From: Snuella sedimenti
Lineage (GTDB): Bacteria > Bacteroidota > Bacteroidia > Flavobacteriales > Flavobacteriaceae
NCBI RefSeq assembly: GCF_016428595.1
Contig: NZ_JAELVQ010000001.1
Coordinates: 1-64,000 of the forward strand
Length of the DNA: 64,000 nucleotides
Direction: 5' to 3'
Shown: positions 44,538-53,507 of the stretch, in pieces
Layout: each line of letters opens with the position of its first letter
How positions within the stretch are numbered: position 1 is the stretch's first letter
Made by a program: the position numbers and the translations under genes
The notes under the pieces: generated by a model
The model's input: the letters and a program-made list of their open reading frames with translations, nothing else
Told to the model about the DNA's origin: nothing
Databases searched by the model: none

Positions 44538-45920
44538 TTATATTTTAGGAACTGTAACCGAAGCACCTATCCAACATCCAATTTTAATAGTTTCCCCACT
44601 ATTTCCTGCGGTGAATATCTCAGCCTTATTTGGCGCTTTAGCTTTGTAACTTGCTTGCGATTGTGCCGCTGCCTTTTTAAGGGTAGGATCTACACGACCA
44701 GCTTTAGCTGCTTCGGAAGCCGCTAGCCAATACACAGCTCTTTTATTAAAATTCGTGTCCCCACAATCTTTTGCACTGGCTGCATACATAGCTGCAATTG
44801 ACAAATAAGGACGGCCGTTAGATGGGTTGGCCTTTAATGCTTGTCTAAAATAATTTCTAGCCTTCGCATATTGCCCCTTTGCTTTAAGCTTTAAGGCTAT
44901 TCTATTATAAAGCTTCGACTTCTTGAACGAATCGGTCTCTAAGTCAATCGCTTGTTGATAAAATGTAATCGCTTCATTTTGTTTTCCTTCTTTATCCTTT
45001 AAGATCCCTAAATAATAAGCAGAATTAGCTGAAGGACTTAACTCGTGGTATGCATTTACCAACTTAAAGAATAACGGATCGTCTGTACAATCTTTTTCAG
45101 ACATTTTCCCTGCTGCTCTTTGTAACCAAACCGCATTGGTTTTATTCTCTTCAAAATCTTTTTGGTACAGTGGAATTAAGTTTTCACAATTAGCACGGTT
45201 ACCCAACTTGCTATCGATACTCCCCGAGATTTGATCGTAGGCCTTTAAGTAACTCTCATAGTATTTTTTGTACTTCTCTTCTTTCTTGGTTAACTCGGTA
45301 CCTGCTTCTTCCTTCTCAATAATTTTATTAAGGCTTCCAGAGTAATTTTTCACTTCTTCTTCTACCTTTTCTACTACATCATCATACTTGTTAAACAAAT
45401 CTTTTGCTGGTTTCTTCCCTGCATCGTATAAATCTACCATTAAAGAAAAGTAAGTATACAAACTTTTAGGGTTTGTAAACGTGCCTTTGTCCAAGTTGTA
45501 AGCGGTATCAAAACACGTGTATAACTCTTCTTTCGATTTGTTCAATTCTTTTCTATACTCGTACATCAATTGGCAGCCTTTTGCCGCATATTCTCCTTTA
45601 GGCGTTTTACTTGCAAAGTTTTCAGCGCGCTGTTCCCAAAGTTTTAAAAGGTCGTTTATGTAAGCAACTTTATCGGCTCCAGTAGCCTTTTCTATTTTAT
45701 GCTCTAAAATATCTTCGCCATCACTATAAATAGCAATATTAAATCTTGGACATTTAGTCCTTACATCCATCCAAGGCTGATACGCAGCTTCATAATTTTT
45801 TGCTTTCCAATACTCATGGAATATAGACAGTTTACTCATGCACTCCTCATCCTGTTGCGCAAAACCTAAATTCCCCCCTATAAATAGCAGTGTTAGTAAT
45901 AATGTAATTTTCGTATTCAT
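44538..45920 (-). CDS. Exported TPR-repeat protein
   Basis: A 460-residue periplasmic protein with signal peptide (1-21) and tetratricopeptide repeats, clearest at about 315-385 (AYYLGILKDKEGKQNEAITFYQQAIDLE and KLKAKGQYAKARNYFRQALKANP). Function is unknown; TPR proteins act as assembly platforms. It lies between the outer membrane protein gene and lptC in a block conserved in Flavobacteriia, so a role in outer membrane assembly is possible but inferred only from position. Confidence 0.88.
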   Translation of the reverse strand: MNTKITLLLTLLFIGGNLGFAQQDEECMSKLSIFHEYWKAKNYEAAYQPWMDVRTKCPRFNIAIYSDGEDILEHKIEKATGADKVAYINDLLKLWEQRAENFASKTPKGEYAAKGCQLMYEYRKELNKSKEELYTCFDTAYNLDKGTFTNPKSLYTYFSLMVDLYDAGKKPAKDLFNKYDDVVEKVEEEVKNYSGSLNKIIEKEEAGTELTKKEEKYKKYYESYLKAYDQISGSIDSKLGNRANCENLIPLYQKDFEENKTNAVWLQRAAGKMSEKDCTDDPLFFKLVNAYHELSPSANSAYYLGILKDKEGKQNEAITFYQQAIDLETDSFKKSKLYNRIALKLKAKGQYAKARNYFRQALKANPSNGRPYLSIAAMYAASAKDCGDTNFNKRAVYWLAASEAAKAGRVDPTLKKAAAQSQASYKAKAPNKAEIFTAGNSGETIKIGCWIGASVTVPKI

Positions 45921-45940
45921 AATTTTAGTTTTATGCTTGG

Positions 45941-47248
45941 TTACTCATATTTTCGCTTTTGAAACCATCTGTCGTTTAAAGATAAACTTATGTGTAGGTT
46001 TATAAAATTCTCCTGTATTAAATTACTGTTTGTCGTCCCTCTTTTACCTATTTCTACACCTAGATTAGCATTCGATAAAAACCCACCAACTGGTAAACCT
46101 GCACCAAAAGTAATGCCAAACTCATTAATTGACTCATTTTCTATATTTAATCCCGTTTTTTCATGATACAATCCAGCTCTGTACACGACGCGTTTAAAAT
46201 ACCCATTAAATGCATTGTATTGAGGAATATAAAAACCTCCTAAAGAAATTTTTGAAGCATCTTCATATCGGGTTGTACTACTGCTGTACAAGGGGTTTGA
46301 AAAATCACTTGTTTTTTGGTATTCCGATTCTATACCTACAAACCATTTTCTTGGCTGACCAATTCCAGCACCAAATGATAACCTAGACGGCATAATTAGT
46401 TCGGTTTCTTGCAAGCCCATGGTTTCCAAATCAACATCAATCGTATTTACCGGAATTTCCTGACCGGTATTGGAATTAATGACAATAGTTGAAAACGATC
46501 TTTTGTTCAAGGATGTTAAATTGCTTTCTGGGGTATAAGTAGCTCCAGCTACCAGCTCTAACTTCTTATTTAGCATTGTTTTATAAGACACTCCCAAATT
46601 TAAGTTCAATCCGCTTAAATCAGATCTATTGTTTTCCCTAGATTGGTATTGTACTAACTGTCCATCAGAATCATAAGCAAATTCTATGGTACTGTTTTGC
46701 ATATTCCCAAAGTTATAATTTACATCTATTCCAATACTAAGTCCCTTAGCCAGCATATAACCAAGTCCTAAATACGCTTTATTAACACCACCTTGTCCTC
46801 TAAACCTATTTATAACAGTGCCATCGGTATCTACAGACTCTAACTTATAGCCTACCGAGGTATATGGCAACAAACCAAAACCAAAACCAAACTTACCCAT
46901 TGGAATTGACAGAGCCAAATAGTCGAAAGTCGTAGCATTTGCTTTATCACTTCCCGAATTACTTTTTAAATTTAAACTGGAATGACTCCCACCTACAGAA
47001 AACTTAACCGGACGGGTTTCATTATTTAAAAGCATTAAATTCTCACCAGCATAAGACGCAGGATTTCTTAAATTTATATGAATACTATCAGTATAAATAC
47101 TTAATCCTCCCATACTTCTGTTCTCTACAGTACCTTTAAACTTAAGGCTTCCTATACCATAAAACGAATAAGGAGAGGCTGTACCCTCTTGACCATAACT
47201 TTGAATTGCAAAAGCTGCAATAAAAACTAATACAAGTTTTTTTATCAT
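45941..47248 (-). CDS. Outer membrane beta-barrel protein, FadL/PorV-like
   Basis: A 435-residue exported protein with signal peptide (1-19) and alternating beta strands rich in G, Y and N through to a C terminus typical of outer membrane barrels (LGVEIGKRGTTNSNLIQ...NLHISLSLNDRWF). The start SPYSFYGIGSLKFKGTVENRSMGG is characteristic of a Bacteroidota outer membrane family of unknown transport substrate. It starts one base inside the coaX stop region and heads toward the TPR gene. Confidence 0.85.
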   Translation of the reverse strand: MIKKLVLVFIAAFAIQSYGQEGTASPYSFYGIGSLKFKGTVENRSMGGLSIYTDSIHINLRNPASYAGENLMLLNNETRPVKFSVGGSHSSLNLKSNSGSDKANATTFDYLALSIPMGKFGFGFGLLPYTSVGYKLESVDTDGTVINRFRGQGGVNKAYLGLGYMLAKGLSIGIDVNYNFGNMQNSTIEFAYDSDGQLVQYQSRENNRSDLSGLNLNLGVSYKTMLNKKLELVAGATYTPESNLTSLNKRSFSTIVINSNTGQEIPVNTIDVDLETMGLQETELIMPSRLSFGAGIGQPRKWFVGIESEYQKTSDFSNPLYSSSTTRYEDASKISLGGFYIPQYNAFNGYFKRVVYRAGLYHEKTGLNIENESINEFGITFGAGLPVGGFLSNANLGVEIGKRGTTNSNLIQENFINLHISLSLNDRWFQKRKYE

Positions 47249-47973
47249 TAGTTTGAATTAAATTTTAAAATATAGTTCAATCCTTGTAAAAGGAAATTCG
47301 AGTTGGCAAATATGCTACTTTTTAATTGTTTAGACAAGAAATTAGCGTCGCCCCCTGTTAAAATAACTGTTAAATCTGGATATTTTAGACGATATTCTTC
47401 TATAAGGCCATCTATTTCTCTTAAAATACCATTAACAACGCCCGAATGTATCGCGCTATTGGTTGAATTACCAATAAGATTTTCCGGCTCCTCGGTTTCT
47501 AGCAAAGGTAAATTGGCCGTTAGATCATTTAAAGATCGATAACGCATCCTAATGCCCGGTGAAATGGCACCTCCCAAATATTTTGTATCTGCTGTTATAA
47601 AATCGTAGGTTATACAGGTACCAGCATCGATAATCAAAGCATTTTTGTTAGGAAATTGGCTAACAGCAGCACTAACCAATGCTATCCTGTCAATTCCCAA
47701 TGTACTAGGCGTTTTGTATAAATTTAAAAAGGGTAATTTTGTTACTGTACTTAACACCATTACATCAAAGTTTCTGTGAATATAATCAAGTACATTCTTT
47801 TCTATTTCCCCAACAGATGAAATTATTGTCTTGTCAATTTCGTACTTCGCCCCTAAAGTAGCTATTTGATCTAAAATAGCTTCAATAGCAATAATTCTCT
47901 TCTCTACCAGATCGTCATTATTAAAAACAGCAAGCTTTACAAAAGAATTCCCTACATCAATTACTAAATTCAT
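47248..47973 (-). CDS. coaX: Type III pantothenate kinase CoaX
   Basis: CoaX phosphorylates pantothenate, the first step of coenzyme A synthesis. It keeps VIDVGNSFVKLAVF (phosphate loop), LGIDRIALVSA, LIIDAGTCITYD and LTGGDANFL, the type III motifs. Its 241 residues are slightly short but within range. It overlaps the outer membrane protein gene by one base and heads the block that runs to ppiD. Confidence 0.95.
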   Translation of the reverse strand: MNLVIDVGNSFVKLAVFNNDDLVEKRIIAIEAILDQIATLGAKYEIDKTIISSVGEIEKNVLDYIHRNFDVMVLSTVTKLPFLNLYKTPSTLGIDRIALVSAAVSQFPNKNALIIDAGTCITYDFITADTKYLGGAISPGIRMRYRSLNDLTANLPLLETEEPENLIGNSTNSAIHSGVVNGILREIDGLIEEYRLKYPDLTVILTGGDANFLSKQLKSSIFANSNFLLQGLNYILKFNSN

Positions 47974-48172
47974 AGTGTTTTAAAAGCTGTAAATTTACAA
48001 AACGTATCACTTGTAATATTTATTATTTGATATTACTTACAAAAAGCACTTTACAATTGGTGTTCCCTAGTCACAATTATTAGCAATAAACTTAATTTAC
48101 AACATTAAAAACCTACATTTTAGCACCTTACAAAACAATCGTTATTAAAAACGTATTTTTTTGTAATTTTGT

Positions 48173-48204
48173 TTTGGCGAATAGCAAAAATGAATTTATA
48201 TTTG
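48173..48204 (+). promoter_or_regulatory. Promoter of tRNA-Phe
   Basis: A -33 TTTG (48173-48176) and a perfect -7 box TATATTTG (48197-48204) lie 20 bases apart, giving a start about 12 bases before the mature tRNA. Confidence 0.65.
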
Positions 48205-48222
48205 CAACCGCAATTAGCAACT

Positions 48223-48295
48223 GGTACCTTAGCTCAGTTGGTAGAGCAAAGGACTGAAAATCCTTGTGTCCCTGGTTCGATTCCTGGAGGTACCA
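48223..48295 (+). tRNA. tRNA-Phe (anticodon GAA)
   Basis: The acceptor arm GGTACCT/AGGTACC is perfect, the D arm has AGCTCAGTTGGTAGAGC, the anticodon stem AAGGA/TCCTT holds CTGAAAA (anticodon GAA), and the T arm has GGTTCGATTCC. Discriminator A is at 48295; CCA is not encoded. Confidence 0.97.
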
Positions 48296-48298
48296 CAT

Positions 48299-48334
48299 AA
48301 AAATCCCGAAACATTACTGTTTACGGGATTTTTT
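48299..48334. terminator. Bidirectional terminator after tRNA-Phe
   Basis: AAAATCCCG (48300-48308) and CGGGATTTTTT (48324-48334) form a hairpin with T runs on both strands. It ends the tRNA and, from the other side, the kynurenine operon, whose last stop is 24 bases away. Confidence 0.9.
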
Positions 48335-48357
48335 GTTTTTAATCAATTTGTCTTTTT

Positions 48358-48999
48358 TTACAACTTTCTGCTAATGGTCAATCCATCACGAATGGGTAGT
48401 ATAACCGTTTCTACACGTGCATCTTCCTTTAATAAGCTATTGTACTCAAGTAAAGCTTTGGTGGATGTATCGTCGGGTTTTAATGCTTCAATAACCTTAC
48501 CGCTCCAAAGGACATTATCTGATAATATAATCCCTCCCTCATTTAGTTTATCTATGATTATATTAAAGTAGTTAGGATAATTCTCTTTATCAGCATCAAT
48601 AAAGACGAGATCGAATGTAACATCCAGTTCTGGTATAATCTGCAAAGCATCTCCCAAATGTTGAAAAATTTGATTCCCATAATCCGATTTATCAAAATAC
48701 TTTCGTTGAAAATCAAACAGCTCCTCATTAATATCAATCGTATGCAACACCCCTGAATCCTGCATACCTTCTGCCAGACACAGCGCCGAATACCCTGTAT
48801 AAGTACCTATTTCCAAAATATTTTTGGGATTAACCAGTTTAGAGATCATACTCAATAAACGCCCTTGATAGTGCCCGCTCAACATACGGGGTTGCAAAAT
48901 CTTTTGGTAGGTCTCTCTTGTAAGTTGTCGTAACAATTCCGGTTCGTTCTCAGAATGGTTTACTACATAATTGTCTAAAGCTTCGGGTATAAAATGCAT
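48358..48999 (-). CDS. SAM-dependent O-methyltransferase (caffeoyl-CoA type)
   Basis: A 213-residue class I methyltransferase of the O-methyltransferase 3 family. It has SAM motif I NILEIGTYTGYSALCLAEGM, the metal-site FIDADKENYPNYF, and late GGIILSDNVLWSGKV. Members methylate catechol-like hydroxyls with a divalent metal. Its ATG overlaps the ACMS decarboxylase stop as TAATG, so it is translated with the kynurenine operon. The family usually has broad substrates; an o-aminophenol of the pathway is possible but not shown. Confidence 0.92.
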   Translation of the reverse strand: MHFIPEALDNYVVNHSENEPELLRQLTRETYQKILQPRMLSGHYQGRLLSMISKLVNPKNILEIGTYTGYSALCLAEGMQDSGVLHTIDINEELFDFQRKYFDKSDYGNQIFQHLGDALQIIPELDVTFDLVFIDADKENYPNYFNIIIDKLNEGGIILSDNVLWSGKVIEALKPDDTSTKALLEYNSLLKEDARVETVILPIRDGLTISRKL

Positions 49000-50078
49000 T
49001 ATAATAAGATTCTATTAATTAAACGTTGTTTTGCAGCTTCATCATCACCACAAAGCCATTGTATAACATTGTCTTCCCAAATGGCATCACGTTCGGTTTC
49101 GGTAATAATATCACGTTCCATGGCCAGATCCAATATTTTTCCTGGGTAAGACGACTGTTTTATGCTTTCCATTTCACCTAAGGGATACGGATCGTCCAGC
49201 CCCATTAACACCTGACTAGCACCTTGGTTTTTTATAAGCAACTCCAGTGACCCTGTATCGTGCACGAGCGTATCAAAGAAAATATTCTTATGTCCTACAG
49301 CCTTTCTAGGATGGTGCTTGCCTTCAAACAGATCTGGTCGTCCATCGAATCCCTGAATACGACGCCCCAAATTAATTTGGGCCAATTGTCCGCCATGCGC
49401 AAAACAAGTACGCATATTAGGGAATTTTTCCTGATAGCCGTTTAAGGTTAAAAAATGATAAGCATCAGCACACTGTGCCAACATCCAAATGAGATGGAAT
49501 CGCCAGGAGGTATTTTCCAGCTTTATAAATTTCTCCCCATCATACGGATGAATTTCAACTGCTAAATTATACTTGCTCGCCAATTCAAAAATAGGCTCGT
49601 TTTCTTCATCAAAAATACAGCGCCAAGTACCTATAGTATCCATAAAATGCGTAGGCAAACAAAGTAGTTGCAACCCTAACTCTTCCACACAACGTTCAAT
49701 CTCCCAACAAGCACTTCTTACAAACCCAGGATGGACTACAAACCCACAGGTAAATTTACTAGGATGATCATGCTGAATACGTGCATTAAAATCATTTTGA
49801 AACCGCAATGCCTGTTTCATTTCTTCAACACGCAGACCATTACCATACAATTGCGACAGGTTTAAAACAACCGCATGGTCTATTTGATAGCGTTCCATCC
49901 ACTCTAGCTTTTCATGTAAAAAGAAACTGGAGTCGGTTACTGGGCGGCTCCAATCTTTTTGAAGCATAAACTTACGATCCTTATCCACCCAAAAAATCCC
50001 TTTTTCTTTCATGAATTCCGGAATTTCCTCGGGATATGGTAGCAGATGTGAATGCCCGTTGATACGCAGTTTTTTCAT
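48999..50078 (-). CDS. 2-amino-3-carboxymuconate-6-semialdehyde decarboxylase (ACMSD)
   Basis: A 359-residue member of the amidohydrolase_2 family. The zinc site begins with His9 and His11 (INGHSHLLPYP) and continues with the AHGGQL histidine and the Asp of MGLDDPYPLGE. ACMSD decarboxylates ACMS to 2-aminomuconate semialdehyde, diverting flow away from quinolinate and NAD. Its place right after 3-hydroxyanthranilate dioxygenase supports this assignment over other amidohydrolases. Confidence 0.93.
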   Translation of the reverse strand: MKKLRINGHSHLLPYPEEIPEFMKEKGIFWVDKDRKFMLQKDWSRPVTDSSFFLHEKLEWMERYQIDHAVVLNLSQLYGNGLRVEEMKQALRFQNDFNARIQHDHPSKFTCGFVVHPGFVRSACWEIERCVEELGLQLLCLPTHFMDTIGTWRCIFDEENEPIFELASKYNLAVEIHPYDGEKFIKLENTSWRFHLIWMLAQCADAYHFLTLNGYQEKFPNMRTCFAHGGQLAQINLGRRIQGFDGRPDLFEGKHHPRKAVGHKNIFFDTLVHDTGSLELLIKNQGASQVLMGLDDPYPLGEMESIKQSSYPGKILDLAMERDIITETERDAIWEDNVIQWLCGDDEAAKQRLINRILL

Positions 50079-50103
50079 TTTTGTATGGCTTCAGGCGTCT
50101 TAA

Positions 50104-50637
50104 TTATTCTATTTTAACCTTTTGAGGCGCGTGCATTACTGCACCACAATTCGGACAGGTACGCTTATTAAGGTCTTTATAATATTTATCAAAAATCTTA
50201 GGCATATCGGTCTCTATATTTTCGAGGGTAAAATCTTCTTCATACAATTTAGTGACACAGTTTTCGCAAAACCACAACAACGCATCACGCATGCCTTCAG
50301 GGCGTTTGTATTCAATTACCAAACCAACGGTATTGGCACCTCGTTGTGGTGAATGTGGCACCTTGGGAGGCAAAACATAAATATCGCCCTCTCTAATGTG
50401 AATATCTTTAGGTATCCCTTTGTCTATTATCTTAAGAACAATATCGCCTTCAATCTGATAAAAAAACTCCGGCGTTTCGTTATAATGGTAATCCTTTCTA
50501 CTGTTTGGCCCACCAACCACCATGACAATAAAATCGGTATCCTTCCAAACCACCTTATTTCCCACTGGGGGTTTTAAAAGGTGCCTGTTTTCCTCAATCC
50601 AATCTTTAAAATTTAACGGCGAAACTAATTTGCTCAT
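50104..50637 (-). CDS. nbaC: 3-hydroxyanthranilate 3,4-dioxygenase
   Basis: A cupin iron(II) dioxygenase of 177 residues that opens the ring of 3-hydroxyanthranilate to ACMS. The metal ligands are His51, Glu57 (HYNETPEFFYQIEG) and His95 (VPHSPQRG). A C-terminal rubredoxin-like site holds four Cys (124, 127, 161, 164; FCENC and TCPNCG), a bacterial-type feature. It lies 25 bases upstream of ACMSD. Confidence 0.96.
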   Translation of the reverse strand: MSKLVSPLNFKDWIEENRHLLKPPVGNKVVWKDTDFIVMVVGGPNSRKDYHYNETPEFFYQIEGDIVLKIIDKGIPKDIHIREGDIYVLPPKVPHSPQRGANTVGLVIEYKRPEGMRDALLWFCENCVTKLYEEDFTLENIETDMPKIFDKYYKDLNKRTCPNCGAVMHAPQKVKIE

Positions 50638-50648
50638 AACTATACTTT

Positions 50649-50730
50649 TGGGCGTGCCCCTTCAGGTCAGGCTTTTCACTGTATCTTTTTGTTAAAAACA
50701 AAAAGGATGTCGTTGCAATCCTTCACGCAA
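50649..50730. repeat. Dispersed-type intergenic repeat with hairpin
   Basis: The stretch between the SDR and dioxygenase genes has GGGCGTGCCCC, then a 9-bp stem CTTTTTGTT/AACAAAAAG (50685-50693/50697-50705), then CAATCCTTCACGCA. I recall similar GGGCGT...CAATCCC...CACGC sequences as repeats in many Flavobacteriaceae genomes, but no second copy is in this window. Confidence 0.5.
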
Positions 50731-50744
50731 ATTAAAATATAAAG

Positions 50745-51527
50745 TTACAAAGATTTTGTGCGTCCACCATCAACAGGAACGTTAATTCCATTTACATAGC
50801 TAGCTGCTTCACTAGCCAAAAACGTGATAACATTTGCTGTTTCTTCTGGTTTGGCAAAGCGTTTGGCCGGCGCATAATTTTTCATTATTTCTGCCATAGC
50901 CTCTATAGATGTTCCACTTTGATTTGCCTTAATTTTAATAATTTCGTTAAGGCGTTCGGTATCTGTAAAGCCCGGTAACACATTGTTTACCGTAATACCA
51001 TAAGCTCCTAGTTCTGTAGCAAGTGTTTTACTCCAATTCCCTACTGCTCCCCTAATGGTGTTGCTAACTCCAAGTCCGGGAATGGGTTCTTTAACCGAAG
51101 TGGATATCACATTAACAATTCTACCAAAGCCCTCCGATTTCATGAAAGGCACAGTAGATTGGGCCAGCACATGATTGCACTTTAAATGCTGCGTAAATGC
51201 TTTTTCAAACTCTTCGAGCGTCGCTGTTAGGACATCTCCGCTACGAGGTCCTCCGGTATTATTAATTAAAATATGAAACCCATGATATTTATCAATATAC
51301 TTCAGCACTTTCTCTTGCAGATCTCTTGGGTCTAAAAAATCGCCAACAATACAATCATGGTCACCACTATTAGGTAATTCAGAAATAACCTGTTGTAACT
51401 TACTCCTATCCCTGGCTACCAAAGTCACTTTAGCCCCTTCGGCTGCCAAAACCATTGCTGTAGCTTTTCCTATGCCTTGGGTACTTCCACATACCAAAGC
51501 GTATTTACCTGTTAATTTTAAATCCAT
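50745..51527 (-). CDS. SDR-family protein with altered active site
   Basis: A 260-residue short-chain dehydrogenase fold with the cofactor loop CGSTQGIGKA (13-22) and the INNTGGP segment. Ser142 is kept, but the positions of catalytic Tyr and Lys hold Ser155 and Arg159 (SNTIR instead of YxxxK). Ordinary SDR oxidoreduction is therefore doubtful. It sits inside the kynurenine operon between the semialdehyde dehydrogenase and the dioxygenase. It may act on an aminomuconate-type intermediate; no defined step is left for it. Confidence 0.85.
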   Translation of the reverse strand: MDLKLTGKYALVCGSTQGIGKATAMVLAAEGAKVTLVARDRSKLQQVISELPNSGDHDCIVGDFLDPRDLQEKVLKYIDKYHGFHILINNTGGPRSGDVLTATLEEFEKAFTQHLKCNHVLAQSTVPFMKSEGFGRIVNVISTSVKEPIPGLGVSNTIRGAVGNWSKTLATELGAYGITVNNVLPGFTDTERLNEIIKIKANQSGTSIEAMAEIMKNYAPAKRFAKPEETANVITFLASEAASYVNGINVPVDGGRTKSL

Positions 51528-51533
51528 ACAATT

Positions 51534-51606
51534 ATCCTGAACTTGTTTCAGGATCTGTTTAAGGGTTAATTCAATTTATCATAAGATGCTGAATCAAGTT
51601 CAACAT
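51534..51606. repeat. Two REP-like palindromes between SDR and ALDH genes
   Basis: ATCCTGAA (51534-51541) pairs with TTCAGGAT (51547-51554) around a five-base loop. At 51586-51607 a related unit ATGCTGAA-TCAAG-TTCAACAT has one mismatch. The two share CTGAA...TTCA, like dispersed CTGAAxxxxxTTCAG repeats of other genomes. Confidence 0.6.
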
Positions 51607-53048
51607 TAATATTTTATACACACATTTTTGGGTTCTGTAAAAAAGCGTAAAGCTTCAAAACCACCTTCACGTCCAACTCCTGATGCTTTTATCCCTCCAA
51701 AAGGTGTTCGCAAATCACGCAACATCCAAGTATTCACCCAAACAATACCTGTTTGCAATTGGTTGCTTAAGCGCATGGCACGGCTTAAATTGCTCGTCCA
51801 TACCGTTGCCGATAAACCATATTTTACACTATTAGCCATTTGCAGGGCTTCCTCTTCCCTATTAAAAGGCATAAGCGTTACTACGGGGCCAAATATTTCT
51901 TCTTGATTAACACGGCATGCATCACTTTCTACTTCAATCACCGTTGGTTCTAAATAACACCCTTTTTCTAGTCCCTTAATATTAACCCTATTTCCACCAC
52001 ATAACACAGTGTGCCCCTCTTCTTTGGCAATCTTAATATATGCCATTACCTTTTCCATGTGCTCCTTAGATACCAAAGCTCCTATATCTGTATCCTTGTT
52101 TGATGGATCCCCTATCTTTAAGGCCTCTACTTTTGCAATAAAATCTGTCTTAAACTTTTTGTAAATAGGCGCTTCAACAAAAATCCGACTACCACAAAGA
52201 CAAATTTGTCCCTGGTTTGCAAAAGAAGAACGAATTGTTGTTTCAAGCATGTTCCTATAATCACAATCCGCAAAAATCATATTCGGATTCTTACCTCCAA
52301 GTTCTAAAGACAATTTTTTAAACATGGGTGCTGCTATTTTAGCTATTTGTGCTCCTGTTTTTGTTCCTCCAGTAAATGAAATAGCCATAATATCGGGATG
52401 CTCAACAATAGCCTGTCCGGTAGTCGTTCCCAAACCATGTACAATATTTAAAACGCCTCGTGGCAACCCTGCTTCGGCACAAATATCACCCAACAGATAA
52501 GCGGTCATTGGGGTTACTTCACTAGGTTTGGCCACCACACAATTACCCGCCGCAATGGCTGGTGCTATTTTCCAAGTAAACAAATAAAGTGGAAGGTTCC
52601 AAGGCGAAATGCATCCCACGACCCCTATAGGCTGACGCAAGGTATAATTTATAGCGTCCATACCAACACTTTCATGGCTCTCGCTTGCAAACTGTGTAAT
52701 GGCATTACCAAAAAACCGAAAATTACTCGCTGCCCTTGGGATATCGACCGTTTTAGCCAAGCCTATAGGCTTACCGTTATCCATACTTTCTGCCTCAGCC
52801 AAACGCTGTAAATTAGCCTCTAACAATTCCGATATTTTTATTAGGATATGACTACGTTCTTCCAACGGTGTTTGAGACCAGGAAGGAAAAGCCGATTTGG
52901 CCGCTATATAAGCATTTTCAACGTCCTCAGCTGATGAATTTGGGAGTTTCCCATATATTGTACCATCGGCCGGACAATAATTATCCAACCAATCATCGTT
53001 AAGGGGATTGTGATAACTTCCGTTTATATAGTTTTGTATTGTTTTCAT
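51606..53048 (-). CDS. 2-aminomuconate semialdehyde dehydrogenase (ALDH family)
   Basis: An NAD(P)+ aldehyde dehydrogenase that would oxidise 2-aminomuconate semialdehyde to 2-aminomuconate. From the ATG at 53048 (MKTIQNYINGSYHNP, the usual family start) the key residues are Asn151 (PWNLP), Glu249 (LELGGKNP) and Cys283 (GQICLCGSR). An upstream ATG at 53069 would add 7 residues. Close relatives also oxidise 2-hydroxymuconate semialdehyde, but the operon points to the amino form. Confidence 0.93.
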   Translation of the reverse strand: MKTIQNYINGSYHNPLNDDWLDNYCPADGTIYGKLPNSSAEDVENAYIAAKSAFPSWSQTPLEERSHILIKISELLEANLQRLAEAESMDNGKPIGLAKTVDIPRAASNFRFFGNAITQFASESHESVGMDAINYTLRQPIGVVGCISPWNLPLYLFTWKIAPAIAAGNCVVAKPSEVTPMTAYLLGDICAEAGLPRGVLNIVHGLGTTTGQAIVEHPDIMAISFTGGTKTGAQIAKIAAPMFKKLSLELGGKNPNMIFADCDYRNMLETTIRSSFANQGQICLCGSRIFVEAPIYKKFKTDFIAKVEALKIGDPSNKDTDIGALVSKEHMEKVMAYIKIAKEEGHTVLCGGNRVNIKGLEKGCYLEPTVIEVESDACRVNQEEIFGPVVTLMPFNREEEALQMANSVKYGLSATVWTSNLSRAMRLSNQLQTGIVWVNTWMLRDLRTPFGGIKASGVGREGGFEALRFFTEPKNVCIKY

Positions 53049-53080
53049 TGCTAAGTTCTCGACTACCATCGAGGAAACAT

Positions 53081-53497
53081 TTAACTATCCTCAGGTTTCT
53101 TGTAAGCGACTACTTTAATCTCCACCACCAAATCGGGGTGTGGTAATTGATGCACTGCAACAGTGGTTCGCGCAGGTCCATTTTCTACATCAAAAAACTC
53201 TGCATAGACTTTATTATAACCTGCAAAATCGTTCATATTAACCAAAAAAGAAGTTACATCGACCACATCGTTTAACGTTGCTCCTTCATTTGCCAAATTC
53301 CTTTCAATATTTTTTAAGACCTCATGTGTCTGCACTTCTATGTTCAAGTGCTTAGTCCCCATATTATCAATAGTATCGACACCGGCAATAGTGTTGTCTG
53401 ATCGTCGTGAACTAGTCCCCGAAACAAAAATAAAATCTCCTACCCGTTTAGTATGCGGATAGGCGCCTCTTGGTGTTACTACATTATCTTTATTCAT
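53081..53497 (-). CDS. RidA-family protein, probable 2-aminomuconate deaminase
   Basis: A YjgF/YER057c/UK114 fold protein. The start at 53497 ([18 protein letters not shown]) avoids overlap with kmo; an upstream ATG at 53530 would add 11 residues. [11 protein letters not shown] near the start and [26 protein letters not shown] with the conserved Arg near the end are typical. RidA relatives such as 2-aminomuconate deaminase remove ammonia from 2-aminomuconate; the operon context favours this over general enamine deaminase. Confidence 0.9.
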   Translation of the reverse strand: MNKDNVVTPRGAYPHTKRVGDFIFVSGTSSRRSDNTIAGVDTIDNMGTKHLNIEVQTHEVLKNIERNLANEGATLNDVVDVTSFLVNMNDFAGYNKVYAEFFDVENGPARTTVAVHQLPHPDLVVEIKVVAYKKPEDS

Positions 53498-53507
53498 TCC
53501 TTTATTT

